DNA from: Streptomyces sp. CBMA123
GTDB taxonomy: Bacteria > Actinomycetota > Actinomycetes > Streptomycetales > Streptomycetaceae
Assembly: GCF_014596465.1 (NCBI RefSeq)
Contig: NZ_MECK01000090.1
Span: 1-64,000 of the forward strand
Length of the DNA stretch: 64,000 bases
Reading direction: 5' to 3'
This document shows, piece by piece, positions 28,226-38,015 of the stretch. Position 1 is the stretch's first letter. Every line of letters begins with the position of its first letter. The notes below the pieces were generated by a model. It was not told the DNA's origin and did not search any database. It saw nothing but the letters and a program-made list of their open reading frames with translations. Position numbers and translations under genes: made by a program.

Positions 28226-29149
28226 TCACGGGTGGCGGCGGGTGGGGACGGGCACCCTGACGAGGTCCTCGGCGAGCACCAGCTCCCCGTCGAAGTGCTT
28301 GCGGGCGTCGGCCAGGTGCTGGCCGAGGTCCGGGTAGCGCTGGGAGAAGTGGGTCAGCACCAGGGTGCGCGCCCCGGCCTCGGCGGCGACCTTGGCGGCC
28401 TGTCCGGCGGTGAGGTGGCCGTGGTCCTCGGCGAGCTGGGCGTCGGCGTCGGTGAAGGTCGCCTCGACCACCAACAGGTCGGCGCCCTCGGCGAGTTGGT
28501 GCACGCCCTCGCAGAGCCGGGTGTCCATCACGAAGGCGAACCGCTGGCCCGGCCGCGGCTCGCTGACCTCGTCCAGGGTGACGGTGCGGCCGTCCACCTC
28601 GACCGCGCCCTCGTGCTGGAGCCGGCCCACGGCCGGTCCGTGCACGCCGGCCGCGGCGAGCCGCTCGGGCACCAGGCGGCGGCCGTCCGGCTCGGACAGC
28701 CGGTAGCCGAAGGACTCCACCGGGTGGTCCAGCCGGACGGCGTCCAGTGCGAACCGGGCGCCGGGCGCGGGCAGCGGGCCGGGCTCGTCGATCGGCCTGG
28801 GCCGCAGCACCGCGGTCTCGTGGTAGGCGGTGGCGTAGCGCAGCCGCTCGAAGTAGACCTCGCCGGACGCCGGGAAGTAGACGTCCACCGGGTGCGGGAC
28901 CCGGTCAAGGTTGATCCGCTGGATCACCCCGGCGAGGCCCAGGCTGTGGTCGCCGTGGAAGTGGGTCACGGCGATCCGGTTGATCTGGGTGGCCGAGACC
29001 CCGGCCCGCAGCATCTGCCGCTGAGTGCCTTCGCCGGGGTCGAACAGCAGGCCCTCGCCGTCCCAGCGGAGCAGGTAGCCATTGTGGTTGCGGTGCCGGG
29101 TGGGCACCTGGCTGGCGGTGCCGAGGACGACGAGTTCGCGCTGGGACAC
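28226..29149 (-). CDS. rnz: Ribonuclease Z
   Basis: Metallo-beta-lactamase-fold endonuclease that trims tRNA 3' ends. 307 residues. The zinc motif is [15 protein letters not shown] (HxHxDH, about residue 60), followed by the RNase Z features [32 protein letters not shown] and LTHFSQRY, all in the expected places. Six bases follow the HIT gene stop, so they are likely co-transcribed. Confidence 0.94.
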   Translation of the reverse strand: MSQRELVVLGTASQVPTRHRNHNGYLLRWDGEGLLFDPGEGTQRQMLRAGVSATQINRIAVTHFHGDHSLGLAGVIQRINLDRVPHPVDVYFPASGEVYFERLRYATAYHETAVLRPRPIDEPGPLPAPGARFALDAVRLDHPVESFGYRLSEPDGRRLVPERLAAAGVHGPAVGRLQHEGAVEVDGRTVTLDEVSEPRPGQRFAFVMDTRLCEGVHQLAEGADLLVVEATFTDADAQLAEDHGHLTAGQAAKVAAEAGARTLVLTHFSQRYPDLGQHLADARKHFDGELVLAEDLVRVPVPTRRHP

Positions 29150-29155
29150 CTGGGA

Positions 29156-29509
29156 TCAGACCATGCTCTCGGTCATCCGCGTCCCGCCGAGCACGTGCAC
29201 GTGGGCGTGGAAGACGGTCTGCCCGGCGCCCGCACCGGTGTTGAAGATCAGCCGGTAGTCCTCGATGCCCTCGTCCTTCGCCACCGCGCCCGCCTCGACG
29301 AGCAGTTCGGCGGCGATCTCCGGCTCGGCGGCGGCCAGCGCCGCGGCGTTCGGGTAGTGGACGTGCGGGATGACCAGGACGTGCACGGGGGCCTTGGGCG
29401 CGATGTCACGGAAGGCGAGGACGCGGTCGGTCTTGCGCACCACGGTCGCCGGGATCTCGCCCGCGACGATCTTGCAGAACACACAGTCGGGCTGCGGCTC
29501 GCCGGCCAT
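29156..29509 (-). CDS. HIT-family nucleotide hydrolase/transferase
   Basis: 117 residues. The family motif TVFHAHVHVLGG is complete, and the N-terminal CVFCKIVAGEIPA Cys pair probably binds zinc with a downstream His. Of the HinT branch, which hydrolyses adenosine phosphoramidates. Co-directional with rnz downstream. Confidence 0.95.
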   Translation of the reverse strand: MAGEPQPDCVFCKIVAGEIPATVVRKTDRVLAFRDIAPKAPVHVLVIPHVHYPNAAALAAAEPEIAAELLVEAGAVAKDEGIEDYRLIFNTGAGAGQTVFHAHVHVLGGTRMTESMV

Positions 29510-29564
29510 CGGATTCTCCTCGGGTCACTGGGTCTTCGTTGACGTGGGGCCGTACGGGCGCAGC

Positions 29565-30293
29565 CTAGCCGAGCCGCGCGACCGCCTGCCGGTACTCCCG
29601 CAGGTGCTTCCAGCGGACCGAGCGCATGCCGACGACGTCCCCCTCGGAGATGTCGAAGTCATCGGAGATGACCACCACCGCCAGGAAGACGAAGCCCAGC
29701 AGCCAGCGCCGGGTCAGCCGCCACATGTTGGGGCGCATCACCCGCTTGCGGCGCACCACGCGCAGGGCCAGGATCCCCTTGCCCACGCTGAAACCGGTCA
29801 GCCGGGCGAGCACCACCTGGTTGAGGAACGAGGCGAGCAGGCCGACGCCCAGGAACGCCACCCAGAACGGCACCACCGGACCGCTGGCGTGCTGGACGGC
29901 GTGGCCGGCCGCGGCCGCGACGGGCTTGGTGCGGCCCGCGGCGGCGTCGGAGGCGAGGGCGGCGGCGAAACCGGCGACGAAGGCGAAGCCGAAGTCCAGC
30001 ACGATCGCCAGGAACCGCCGCCCGCCGCCCGCCTCCCTGGGACACGGCGGCAGCCCGGGCCCCGCGTACGGCTGCTGCTGGTACGGCTGCTGCTGATAGG
30101 GCTGTTGCTGGTACGGCTGCTGCTGGGGCGGGTACGGCTGCGGCTGCCCCTGCGGCGGGTACGGGCTCTGGCCGTACGGCTGCGGCGGCTGCGCGTAGGG
30201 CTGGGGCTGAGGCTGGGCGTACGGCCCCTGGCCGTACGGGTTCGGCCCGTAGCCCTGCTGCGGGTACTGCGGTGGCGGATAGCCCTGTGCCAT
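29565..30293 (-). CDS. RDD-family membrane protein with Pro/Gln/Tyr-rich N-terminal region
   Basis: 242 residues. The first 80 are low-complexity, built from PYGQ, PQPY and three perfect tandem YQQQP units, ending in GPGLPPCPREAGG. Then comes an RDD domain: FLAIVLDFGFAFVAGFAAAL (first helix with the conserved Asp), a second helix near 137-155, and GFSVGKGILALRVVRRKR (third). Such actinobacterial proteins are often near cell-envelope genes and may be channels or accessory proteins; the role is unknown. The ATG is at 30293. The Pro/Gln/Tyr-rich segment is probably disordered and cytoplasmic. Confidence 0.88.
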   Translation of the reverse strand: MAQGYPPPQYPQQGYGPNPYGQGPYAQPQPQPYAQPPQPYGQSPYPPQGQPQPYPPQQQPYQQQPYQQQPYQQQPYAGPGLPPCPREAGGGRRFLAIVLDFGFAFVAGFAAALASDAAAGRTKPVAAAAGHAVQHASGPVVPFWVAFLGVGLLASFLNQVVLARLTGFSVGKGILALRVVRRKRVMRPNMWRLTRRWLLGFVFLAVVVISDDFDISEGDVVGMRSVRWKHLREYRQAVARLG

Positions 30294-30347
30294 GTGATCC
30301 CCCGTGAGCTGTCGATCAAGAACAGCCCCGCATCCTACCCACGCCCG

Positions 30348-30389
30348 CGGAGCGGGAGGTCGGTCGGCACCGGCCGACCTCCCGCTCCG
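30348..30389. terminator. Terminator after the tricorn protease gene
   Basis: A 16-bp stem (30348-30363 with 30374-30389), 12 bases past the protease stop on the minus strand, separating it from the RDD gene. Confidence 0.75.
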
Positions 30390-30400
30390 GACACCCCCGG

Positions 30401-33400
30401 CTACGCCCAGGGCAGCGGCGGCCCGGTGCGGGCCGGGGTGGCGGCCAGGGTCGCGAGGGCGATCCGCACGCCCTCGGCCAGCTGGGGGTCCTCGCCGGCC
30501 GCCCAGTGGTGCGGGGCGAACGGCACCTCGACGTCCGGGTCGACGCCGTGGTTCTCCAGGCCCCAGCCGTAGTTCTCCAGCCACATCGCGTACTTGGGCT
30601 GGGTGACCAGGGTGCCGTCGACCAGCTGGTACCTGCTGTCGATGCCGATCACCCCGCCCCAGGTGCGGGTACCGACCACCGGGCCGATCCCGAGCGCCTG
30701 GATGGCGGCGTTGACCACGTCGCCGTCCGAACCGGACAGCTCGTTGGCGAGCGCGACCACCGGCCCGCGCGGGGCGTCCATCGGGTAGGGCACCCGGTTG
30801 TCGGTGTCCCGGATGGCGTACCAGCCGATGATCCGCCGGGCCAGCTTCTCTATCACCAGCTGCGAGGTGTGGCCGCCGCGGTTCTCCCGGACGTCCACGA
30901 TCAGGCCCTCCTTGGCCATCTCGGTGGTCAGGTCGCGGTGCAGCTGGGCCCAGCCGGCCGTCTGCATGTCGGGGATGTGCAGGTAGCCGAGCCGGCCGCC
31001 GGACAGCTCCCGCACCTCGGCCCGCCGGCCGGCCACCCAGTCGTGGTAGCGCAGCGCCGCCTCGTCGGCGAGCGGGACGACCACGGGGTGGCGCCGGTCG
31101 CCGTCCTTGCCGGCCACGGTCAGCTCGACCGGCTGCCCGGCGGTGCCGGCCAGCAGCGGGGCCGGGCCGGTGACCGGGTCCACCGGGCGGCCGTTGACGG
31201 CGAGCACGGCGTCGCCCGGGCGGATCGCGGCGCCGGGCGCGGCCAGCGGCGAGCGGGCCCTGGGGTCGGAGGACTCGCCGGGCAGGATCCGGCCGATCCG
31301 CCACTGCCCGCCGTCCCGGACCAGGTCGGCGCCGAGCAGGCCCTGGCGCCGGGCGGGCTCGGTGTAGCGGCCGTACGGGACGACGTAGGCGTGCGAGGTG
31401 CCGAGTTCGCCGTGCACCTCCCAGAGCAGGTCGACCAGTTCGTCGTGCGAGCCGACCCGCTCGACCAGCGGCCGGTAGCGGTCCAGGATCCCCGCCCAGT
31501 CGAGGCCGCCGAGGTCGGGGCGCCAGAAGTTGTCCCGCATCAGGCGGCCGTTCTCGGCGTACATCTGCCGCCACTCGGCAGCCGGGTCGACGGTCACCCG
31601 CAGCCGGGCGAGGTCGACGGCGATCTCGTCGTCCTCGCCGACGGCCTTGTGGCCGGCCGGGACGATCCGCAGCTCGCCCTCGTCCAGCACCGCCACCCGG
31701 GCGCCGTCCCCGCTGACCGCGAACCCGTCGAGCCCGTGCACCAGTTGCTCCACCCGGCGCTTCCTGAGGTCGAAGCGCTCCAGCACCGGCCGGGGCCGCT
31801 CGTCGTCCAGGGAGGCCGCCTCGTCGCCGAGTTCGCCGAGCAGCGGCGCCCTGGTCCACAGCACCCCGTCCTTGGCGGCGCGCAGCGCGTGGAACCGGCC
31901 GCCCTCGACCGGGAAGGGGATGATCCGGTCGGCGATGCCGTCCAGGTCCACCCTGGTGGCCGGCGCGGCCCCGTCCGCTGCCTCCTCGACGTCCGCCTTC
32001 CGGGCCCTGGGCTCGTCCTCCTCCCCGCCGAGCGGGCGCCCGGCCCGCTGCGGGCCGAACGGGGACGGCGTGTCGGCGGCGAGCGTGACCAGGTACGGGC
32101 GGCAGCCGTTCGGGAAGGACAGGTCGAAGGCGTGCGCGTCGTAGACCGGGTCGAAGTTGCGCACCGACAGGAAGGCCAGGTAGCGGCCGTCCGCGGTGAA
32201 GGCCGGCGAGGTGTCCAGGAAGCGCTGCGGGGTGAGCGCGCCGACGGTGCGGGTCGCCGTGTTCGCCAGCACGATCTGGCGCAGCGAGTACGGGCCCATC
32301 CGGTGCACCGGACGGGACCACGCCAGCCAGGCCGAGTCCGGGCTGAACGCCAGCCCGCTGACCTCGCCGTCGGTGCTGCGGTCCAGCTCGTGCACGGCGC
32401 CGTCGGCCAGCCCGACCAGCAGCACCCGGCCGTCGTGCACGCCCAGCGCGGCCTGCTTGCCGTCCGGGGAGACCACCAGCGAGTTGACCCGGCCCAGCCG
32501 CCCGGCGGCCAGCCGGCGCCGCTCCGGGTCGTGGACGGCGGGGGCGTACTCCAGGGCGTCCTCGCCCTCGGCGTCGGACACCCAGAGCACGCCCTGGGCG
32601 CCGTCCTCGCCCGGCACCACCCGGACCAGCCGGGCCCGCACGCCCGGGGTCTCGTCCAGCACCCGGGCCGGGCCCTCCCGGTGGGTCAGCCAGTGCACGC
32701 CGCCGCGCACCACCACGGCGCTGGCCCGGCCGGTGCGGTCCGGGGCGACGGACTCCAGCCAGTACGCGGCGGGCACCGGGTGGGGGCGCCGGCCGGTGCG
32801 CGGCCCGGCCAGCCGGACGTCCAGCCGGCGCGGGGCGGCGGTGTCCAGGTCGTCCAGCAGCCAGAGGTCGCCGGCCCGGTGGAAGACCACCCGGCTGCCG
32901 TCGGTGGTGGCGTTGCGGGCGTAGAAGCCGTCCGGGTCGGTGCTGTGGCGGCGCAGGTCCGAGCCGTCCGGGCGGCTGGACCACAGCTCGCCGACGCCCT
33001 CGTGGTCGGACAGGAAGGCGATCCGCCCGCCGACCCACAGCGGGGAGTCGAGCTGCCCGTCCAGCTCCTCGTGGATCCGGGTGAAGCGGTCCCGCCCGAT
33101 CCACAACTTGCCCGCCCGGCCGCCCCGGTAGCGCTTCCACCAGGCCGGTTCACGGTTGTTGACGTTCACCAGCAGCACCTGGTCGCCGTCCGGCTCGAAG
33201 GCCAGCCCGCCGACCGGCCCGTACGGCAGCCGCACCGGCTCGCCGCCGTCCAGCGGCACCGCGTGCGCCCAGCAGCGCCGCACACCGGCCTCGCCCGCGC
33301 CGGTGGTGGCGATCGGCCGCCCGTCGGCGGTCCAGCCCTGCACCCGGGTCTCGGCGTTGCCCCAGTACGTCAGCCGCCGGGACGGCCCGCCGTCCACCGG

Positions 33401-33634
33401 CACCACGTGCACCTCGGGGGCGCCGTCCCGGGTCGAGGTGAAGGCGAGGTGCCGCCCGTCCGGCGAGAACCGGGGGTGGTGCACCGGCAGGTGATCGGCC
33501 GTCAGCCGCCAGGCCCGCCCGCCGTCCAGCGGGGCGAGCCACAGGTCGTCCTCGGCGACGAAGGCGGCCAGCTCACCGTGCAGATGGGGGTGGCGCAGAT
33601 AGGCGCCCGCAGAGGTGCTCAGGGAGTCCGTCAC
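30401..33634 (-). CDS. Tricorn-like S41 serine protease
   Basis: 1077 residues, the size of archaeal tricorn. A beta-propeller region (about 10-520: RFSPDGRHLAFTSTRDG, VVSPDGKQAALG, AFSPDSAWLAW and similar blades), a linker, a PDZ-like domain (about 750-850, AIRPGDAVLAVNGRP), and a C-terminal S41 peptidase domain. The tricorn catalytic tetrad is visible: Ser-His in GELGTSHAYV and Ser-Asp in ELSGSDGDVV, with acidic residues further on. Tricorn degrades peptides released by the proteasome, and Streptomyces have proteasomes. No signal peptide, so cytoplasmic. 82 bases after rsmE on the same strand. Confidence 0.93.
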   Translation of the reverse strand: MTDSLSTSAGAYLRHPHLHGELAAFVAEDDLWLAPLDGGRAWRLTADHLPVHHPRFSPDGRHLAFTSTRDGAPEVHVVPVDGGPSRRLTYWGNAETRVQGWTADGRPIATTGAGEAGVRRCWAHAVPLDGGEPVRLPYGPVGGLAFEPDGDQVLLVNVNNREPAWWKRYRGGRAGKLWIGRDRFTRIHEELDGQLDSPLWVGGRIAFLSDHEGVGELWSSRPDGSDLRRHSTDPDGFYARNATTDGSRVVFHRAGDLWLLDDLDTAAPRRLDVRLAGPRTGRRPHPVPAAYWLESVAPDRTGRASAVVVRGGVHWLTHREGPARVLDETPGVRARLVRVVPGEDGAQGVLWVSDAEGEDALEYAPAVHDPERRRLAAGRLGRVNSLVVSPDGKQAALGVHDGRVLLVGLADGAVHELDRSTDGEVSGLAFSPDSAWLAWSRPVHRMGPYSLRQIVLANTATRTVGALTPQRFLDTSPAFTADGRYLAFLSVRNFDPVYDAHAFDLSFPNGCRPYLVTLAADTPSPFGPQRAGRPLGGEEDEPRARKADVEEAADGAAPATRVDLDGIADRIIPFPVEGGRFHALRAAKDGVLWTRAPLLGELGDEAASLDDERPRPVLERFDLRKRRVEQLVHGLDGFAVSGDGARVAVLDEGELRIVPAGHKAVGEDDEIAVDLARLRVTVDPAAEWRQMYAENGRLMRDNFWRPDLGGLDWAGILDRYRPLVERVGSHDELVDLLWEVHGELGTSHAYVVPYGRYTEPARRQGLLGADLVRDGGQWRIGRILPGESSDPRARSPLAAPGAAIRPGDAVLAVNGRPVDPVTGPAPLLAGTAGQPVELTVAGKDGDRRHPVVVPLADEAALRYHDWVAGRRAEVRELSGGRLGYLHIPDMQTAGWAQLHRDLTTEMAKEGLIVDVRENRGGHTSQLVIEKLARRIIGWYAIRDTDNRVPYPMDAPRGPVVALANELSGSDGDVVNAAIQALGIGPVVGTRTWGGVIGIDSRYQLVDGTLVTQPKYAMWLENYGWGLENHGVDPDVEVPFAPHHWAAGEDPQLAEGVRIALATLAATPARTGPPLPWA

Positions 33635-33716
33635 GCGGTCAGCCTAGGCAGGTGCGGGTACGAGCCGCTCCGTTTTCCCCAGACTCCCGGCGGGCGCACG
33701 GGAGTTGCGGGTGGGG

Positions 33717-34466
33717 TTACGCCCAGCGGCCGGTGCGCCCCAGCAGCAGCGCCCCGGCGGCCACCCCGGCGGTCGAGGTGCGCAGCACCGACGGTCCCAG
33801 CCGGTACGGCTTCGCGCCCGCCTCGGCGAAGGCGGCCAGCTCCTCCGGGGAGACCCCGCCCTCCGGGCCGACCACCAGCACGATGTCCCCGCCGGCCGGC
33901 AGCGCGGTCTGCGCCAGCGGCTCGGCGCCCTCCTCGTGCAGCACGGCGGCCAGGGCGGCGCCGGCCAGCAGCGGCGCCAGCTGCCGGGTGGTCATCGGCT
34001 CGCGCACCTCGGGGAAGCGCAGCCGGCGGGACTGCTTGCCCGCCTCCCGGGCGGTGGCCCGCCACTTGGCGAGCGCCTTGGCGCCGCGCTCGCCCTTCCA
34101 CTGGGTGATGCAGCGCGAGGCGGCCCAGGGGACCACCACGTCCACGCCGACCTCGGTCATGGTCTCCACGGCGAGTTCGCCGCGGTCGCCCTTGGGCAGC
34201 GCCTGGACGACGACGATCCGCGGCGCCGGCTCCGGCTCCCGCCGCACCGCGGCCACCGTGACCTCGATCGCGTCCTTGCCGAGCACCTGGGCGACCGTGC
34301 CGTCCACGCCGAGCCCCAGCCCGTCCGCCAGGGTCACCGCCTCGCCGGGCGCCAGCCGCTTCACCGCCGCCGCGTGCCGCCCCTCCGCGCCGTCGAGCCG
34401 CACCACGGCCCCGGGCGCTGCGGCGGCGATCCGCTCGGTCTCGACGACGAAGACGGGCGCGGTCAT
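33717..34466 (-). CDS. rsmE: 16S rRNA m3U1498 methyltransferase RsmE
   Basis: Methylates N3 of U1498 in 16S rRNA. 249 residues. The N-terminal PUA-like domain is followed by a SPOUT methyltransferase domain with its knot motifs: VVGPEGGVSPEELAAF and YRLGPSVLRTSTAGVAA, which form the SAM-binding loops. It follows dnaJ2 on the same strand after a hairpin, as in other actinobacteria. Confidence 0.95.
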   Translation of the reverse strand: MTAPVFVVETERIAAAAPGAVVRLDGAEGRHAAAVKRLAPGEAVTLADGLGLGVDGTVAQVLGKDAIEVTVAAVRREPEPAPRIVVVQALPKGDRGELAVETMTEVGVDVVVPWAASRCITQWKGERGAKALAKWRATAREAGKQSRRLRFPEVREPMTTRQLAPLLAGAALAAVLHEEGAEPLAQTALPAGGDIVLVVGPEGGVSPEELAAFAEAGAKPYRLGPSVLRTSTAGVAAGALLLGRTGRWA

Positions 34467-34507
34467 GACGGGGAACCTCCGGAGGGGTGGGGCTTGGGGG
34501 AACGCGA

Positions 34508-34538
34508 AGGGGGTGCCGGGCGAGCCCCGGCACCCCCT
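34508..34538. terminator. Hairpin between dnaJ2 and rsmE
   Basis: A perfect 13-bp stem (34508-34520 with 34526-34538) and 5-base loop, ten bases past the dnaJ2 stop. It should limit heat-shock read-through into rsmE. Confidence 0.75.
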
Positions 34539-34547
34539 CCCGGACGG

Positions 34548-35687
34548 CTACCGGCCGTTGAAGGCGTCCTTCAGACGCGAGAACAGGCCCTGCTGGCCCG
34601 GCGCGAACTGGCCGGACGGCCGCTCCTCGCCGCGCAGCACCGCGAGCCGGCGCAGCAGCTCCTCCTGCTCGGGGTCGAGCTTGGTGGGCGTCTGCACCTC
34701 GACGTGCACTATCAGGTCGCCCCGGCCGCCGCCGCGCAGGTGGGTGATGCCCCGGCCGTGCAGCGGGATCGACTGGCCGGACTGGGTGCCGGGCCGGATG
34801 TCGACCTCCTCCAGCCCGTCCAGGGTCTGCAGCGGCACCTGGGTGCCGAGCGAGGCGGCCGTCATCGGGATGGTGACGGTGCAGTGCAGGTCGTCCCCGC
34901 GCCGCTGGAAGACCGTGTGGGTGGTCTCGGCGATCTCGACGTACAGGTCGCCGGCCGGGCCGCCGCCGGGGCCGACCTCGCCCTCGCCGGCCAGCTGGAT
35001 CCGGGTGCCGTTGTCCACACCGGCCGGGATCTTGACCGTCAGGGTGCGGCGGGCCCGCACCCGGCCGTCGCCGGCGCACTCGGGGCACGGGGTCGGCACG
35101 ACGGTGCCGAAGCCCTGGCACTGCGGGCACGGGCGGGAGGTCATGACCTGGCCCAGGAAGGACCGGGTCACCTGGGAGACCTCGCCCTTGCCGCGGCACA
35201 TGTCGCAGGTCTGCGCGGAGGTGCCGGGGGCCGCGCCCTCGCCGCTGCAGGTGGTGCAGGTGACGGCGGTGTCGACCTGGAGTTCCTTGGTGGTGCCGAA
35301 GGCGGCCTCCTCCAGGGTGATCTCCAGCCGGATCATGGCGTCCTGGCCGCGGCGGGTGCGCGAGCGCGGGCCGCGCTGACCGGCCGCGGCGCCGAAGAAG
35401 GCGTCCATGATGTCGGAGAAGCCGAAGCCCGCCGCGCCGGCGCCGAAGCCGCCCGCGCCACCGCCGCCGGGCGACAGCGGGTCGCCGCCGAGGTCGTAGA
35501 CCTGGCGCTTCTGCGGATCGGAGAGCACCTCGTAGGCGGCGTTGATCTCCTTGAACCGCTCCTGCGTCTTCGGGTCCGGGTTGACGTCCGGGTGCAGTTC
35601 GCGTGCGAGGCGCCGGAACGCCTTCTTGATCTCGTCCTGCCCCGCATCCCGTCGGACGCCGAGTACCGCGTAGTAGTCCGTGGCCAC
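34548..35687 (-). CDS. dnaJ2: Molecular chaperone DnaJ (DnaJ2)
   Basis: Hsp40 co-chaperone that delivers clients to DnaK and stimulates its ATPase. About 379 residues. J domain at 5-70 with RLARELHPDVNPD (HPD motif), a Gly-rich region (75-100), four zinc-binding repeats (CTTCSGEG, CDMCRGKG, CPQCQGFG, CPECAGDG; about 145-205), then the client-binding C-terminal domains. Complete type I DnaJ. The GTG at 35687 has GGAG six bases upstream. It follows hrcA by 76 bases on the same strand and so should be induced with it via CIRCE. Confidence 0.96.
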   Translation of the reverse strand: MATDYYAVLGVRRDAGQDEIKKAFRRLARELHPDVNPDPKTQERFKEINAAYEVLSDPQKRQVYDLGGDPLSPGGGGAGGFGAGAAGFGFSDIMDAFFGAAAGQRGPRSRTRRGQDAMIRLEITLEEAAFGTTKELQVDTAVTCTTCSGEGAAPGTSAQTCDMCRGKGEVSQVTRSFLGQVMTSRPCPQCQGFGTVVPTPCPECAGDGRVRARRTLTVKIPAGVDNGTRIQLAGEGEVGPGGGPAGDLYVEIAETTHTVFQRRGDDLHCTVTIPMTAASLGTQVPLQTLDGLEEVDIRPGTQSGQSIPLHGRGITHLRGGGRGDLIVHVEVQTPTKLDPEQEELLRRLAVLRGEERPSGQFAPGQQGLFSRLKDAFNGR

Positions 35688-35763
35688 CAAATGCTCCGCT
35701 TGTTCCGCCTGTTAGTAGTGCGACTGGACACCGCCGCCGGGTTTGTCCGACGACGGTTGTGAG

Positions 35764-36798
35764 CTACGACTCGGCCAGGATCTGGCCCACGTACCGTGCC
35801 ACCGCTCGCACCGCCCCCATTGTGCCCGGGTAGTCCATCCGGGTCGGACCGATCACACCCAGTTTGGCCACGCTCTCGTCGCCCGAACCGTAGCCGACCG
35901 AAACGACCGAGGTGGAATTCAGCCCTTCGTACGCGTTCTCCCGCCCGATCCGGACGGTCATCGCGGCGTCCGCGGTCTCACCCAGGAGGCGGAGCAGGAC
36001 GACCTGCTCCTCCAGGGCCTCCAGCACCGGCTGGATGCTGAGTGGGAAGTCGTGCCCGAAGCGGGTCAGGTTGGCCGTGCCGGCCAGCATGATCCGCTCC
36101 TCGTTCTGTTCGGCGAGCGCCTCGAACAGCGTCGCCAGGACCGTACTGACGGTCGGCCGGTCGGCCTGTTCGAAGGCCCCCGGGAGTTCCTCCAGCAGCC
36201 CGGGCACGTCCGGCAGCCGCTGCCCGGCCGCCCGCGCGTTGATCCGCGAGCGCAGGTCCGCCAGGACCGTCTCGCCGACCGTGCCCGGGCAGTCGACCAT
36301 CCGCTGCTCGACCCGGCCGGTGTTGGTGATCAGCACCAGCATCACCTTGGCCGGGGCCAGCGCCACCAGCTCGATGTGCCGGACGGTGGAGCGGGTGAGC
36401 GAGGGGTACTGCACCACCGCGACCTGCCGGGTCAGCTGGGCGAGCAGCCGCACCGTGCGCATGACCACGTCGTCCAGGTCGACGGCGCCGTCCAGGAAGT
36501 GCCGGATCGCCCGGCGCTCCGGGGAGCTCATCGGCTTGATCTCGGCGAGCTTGTCGACGAACAGCCGGTAGCCCTTGTCGGTGGGGATCCGCCCGGCGCT
36601 GGTGTGCGGCTGGTGGATGTAGCCCTCCTCCTCCAGCGCCGCCATGTCGTTGCGCACCGTCGCCGGGGACACCCCGAGGTTGTGCCGCTCCACCAGGGCC
36701 TTGGAGCCGACCGGCTCCTCCGTCCCCACGTAGTCCTGGACGATCGCGCGCAGCACGGCGAGCTTGCGGTCGTCCAGTTGGCGGACCTCACCGGCCAT
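35764..36798 (-). CDS. hrcA: Heat-inducible repressor HrcA
   Basis: Repressor that binds CIRCE and is released on heat shock. 344 residues: N-terminal winged helix ([54 protein letters not shown]), a GAF-like central domain and a small insertion. The ATG at 36798 is chosen because GGAGGTG lies at a good distance upstream; the frame open to 36897 crosses the CIRCE element. Autoregulated, with dnaJ2 as the next gene. Confidence 0.96.
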   Translation of the reverse strand: MAGEVRQLDDRKLAVLRAIVQDYVGTEEPVGSKALVERHNLGVSPATVRNDMAALEEEGYIHQPHTSAGRIPTDKGYRLFVDKLAEIKPMSSPERRAIRHFLDGAVDLDDVVMRTVRLLAQLTRQVAVVQYPSLTRSTVRHIELVALAPAKVMLVLITNTGRVEQRMVDCPGTVGETVLADLRSRINARAAGQRLPDVPGLLEELPGAFEQADRPTVSTVLATLFEALAEQNEERIMLAGTANLTRFGHDFPLSIQPVLEALEEQVVLLRLLGETADAAMTVRIGRENAYEGLNSTSVVSVGYGSGDESVAKLGVIGPTRMDYPGTMGAVRAVARYVGQILAES

Positions 36799-36870
36799 GG
36801 GGCACGCACCTCCGTCTTCGCACGTTGTCCGTCTGTGATGCTGCGAGCCGCTCCGACGAGGGCCCCGACC

Positions 36871-36897
36871 TTGGCACTCTGCGCACACGAGTGCCAA
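36871..36897. promoter_or_regulatory. CIRCE element (HrcA operator)
   Basis: TTGGCACTC, nine bases, GAGTGCCAA: a perfect inverted repeat matching the CIRCE form TTAGCACTC-N9-GAGTGCTAA, with the usual GC-rich substitution. It lies 73 bases upstream of the hrcA start. A TACGGT -10-like hexamer immediately precedes it on the minus strand (36899-36904). Confidence 0.95.
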
Positions 36898-37065
36898 AAC
36901 CGTACCTGCCAGTGTACGGCCCGGGTCCTATCGCAGGAACGGCCCGGCCGGGGTGATCCTGCCCGCAGTTCCGGACGGCCGCCACGACACTCCGCACGCG
37001 CGGGTGGTGCCCCGGGGCCGTCCGGGTGGCAGCATCGAAAGCGACGGCGAACGGAGGAGCAAGCA

Positions 37066-37986
37066 ATGTCGAGCTCGGGCCAGCACACCCGTTTCGCGCC
37101 CGACCGCGGCCTGACCGGCCGCATGGTCGCGACGATGTTCGTGATCGGGCTGCTGTACGTCGGTTTCACGGGCCTGCTGATCGCGCTGCTGCGCGGGGCC
37201 TGGCCGCTGATCGTGCTGATCTCCGGCGGGCTGTTCGTGGCCCAGTTCTGGTTCAGCGACAAGATCACCGAGCGGGCCATGGGCGCCCACCAGGTGACCG
37301 AGGAGCAGTACCCCCAGCTGCACGGCACCATCGACCGGCTCTGCGCGCTGGCCGACATGCCCAAGCCCCGCGTGGCGGTCGCCGACAACGACATGCCGAA
37401 CGCCTTCGCCACCGGCCGCAACCCGCAGAACGCCGTGGTGTGCGTCACCACCGGCCTGCTGCGCCGGCTCGAACCCGAGGAGCTGGAGGGCGTCCTCGCC
37501 CACGAGCTCTCGCACGTCGCCCACCGGGACGTCGCGGTGATGACCATCGCCGGCTTCCTCGGCGTGCTCGCCGGCGCGATGACCCGGATCGCCATGTACG
37601 GCGGGTTCATGGGCGGCGGACGCAACAACAACGACCAGAACGCCGCCATCGCGGCGCTGATCATCCCGCTGGTGTCGATCGTCGTCTACGCGATCAGCTT
37701 CCTGCTCACCCGGCTGCTGTCCCGCTACCGCGAACTGGCCGCCGACCGGGCCGCCGCCCAGCTCACCGGCCGCCCCAGCGCCCTCGCCTCGGCCCTCACC
37801 AAGGTCACCGGGCAGATCGCCGCCATCCCCACCGAGGACCTGCGCAAGTCGCAGCCCTACAACGCCTTCTACTTCGCCCCCGCGCTGAGCGCCAGGGAGA
37901 CCGCCTCCCAGCTGTTCTCCACCCACCCGACGCTGGAGAAGCGGCTGGCCCAGCTGGCGAAGATCTCCGAGCAGCTCGGCCGCTGA
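37066..37986 (+). CDS. htpX: M48 membrane metalloprotease HtpX
   Basis: Membrane zinc protease that degrades damaged membrane proteins under stress. 306 residues. Two hydrophobic helices near the start (MFVIGLLYVGFTGLLIALL and LIVLISGGLFVAQFWF), the zinc/catalytic motif LAHELSHVAHRD (about residue 143-154), two further hydrophobic spans, and the third ligand Glu in RYRELAADRAAA. GGAGGAGC lies just before the ATG. Divergent from hrcA, and followed 29 bases later by pspAB, so both should share a transcript. Confidence 0.96.
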   Translation: MSSSGQHTRFAPDRGLTGRMVATMFVIGLLYVGFTGLLIALLRGAWPLIVLISGGLFVAQFWFSDKITERAMGAHQVTEEQYPQLHGTIDRLCALADMPKPRVAVADNDMPNAFATGRNPQNAVVCVTTGLLRRLEPEELEGVLAHELSHVAHRDVAVMTIAGFLGVLAGAMTRIAMYGGFMGGGRNNNDQNAAIAALIIPLVSIVVYAISFLLTRLLSRYRELAADRAAAQLTGRPSALASALTKVTGQIAAIPTEDLRKSQPYNAFYFAPALSARETASQLFSTHPTLEKRLAQLAKISEQLGR

Positions 37987-38015
37987 CCCTCCTTCCCGTT
38001 CGCGAAAGGACCGCC

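Noticed and set aside
30506-34108. Plus-strand frame of about 1200 codons opposite the tricorn protease and rsmE
   Set aside because: Composition (Val/His/Gln/Arg-rich with no motif) is that of the antisense of real genes; both minus-strand genes are clear.
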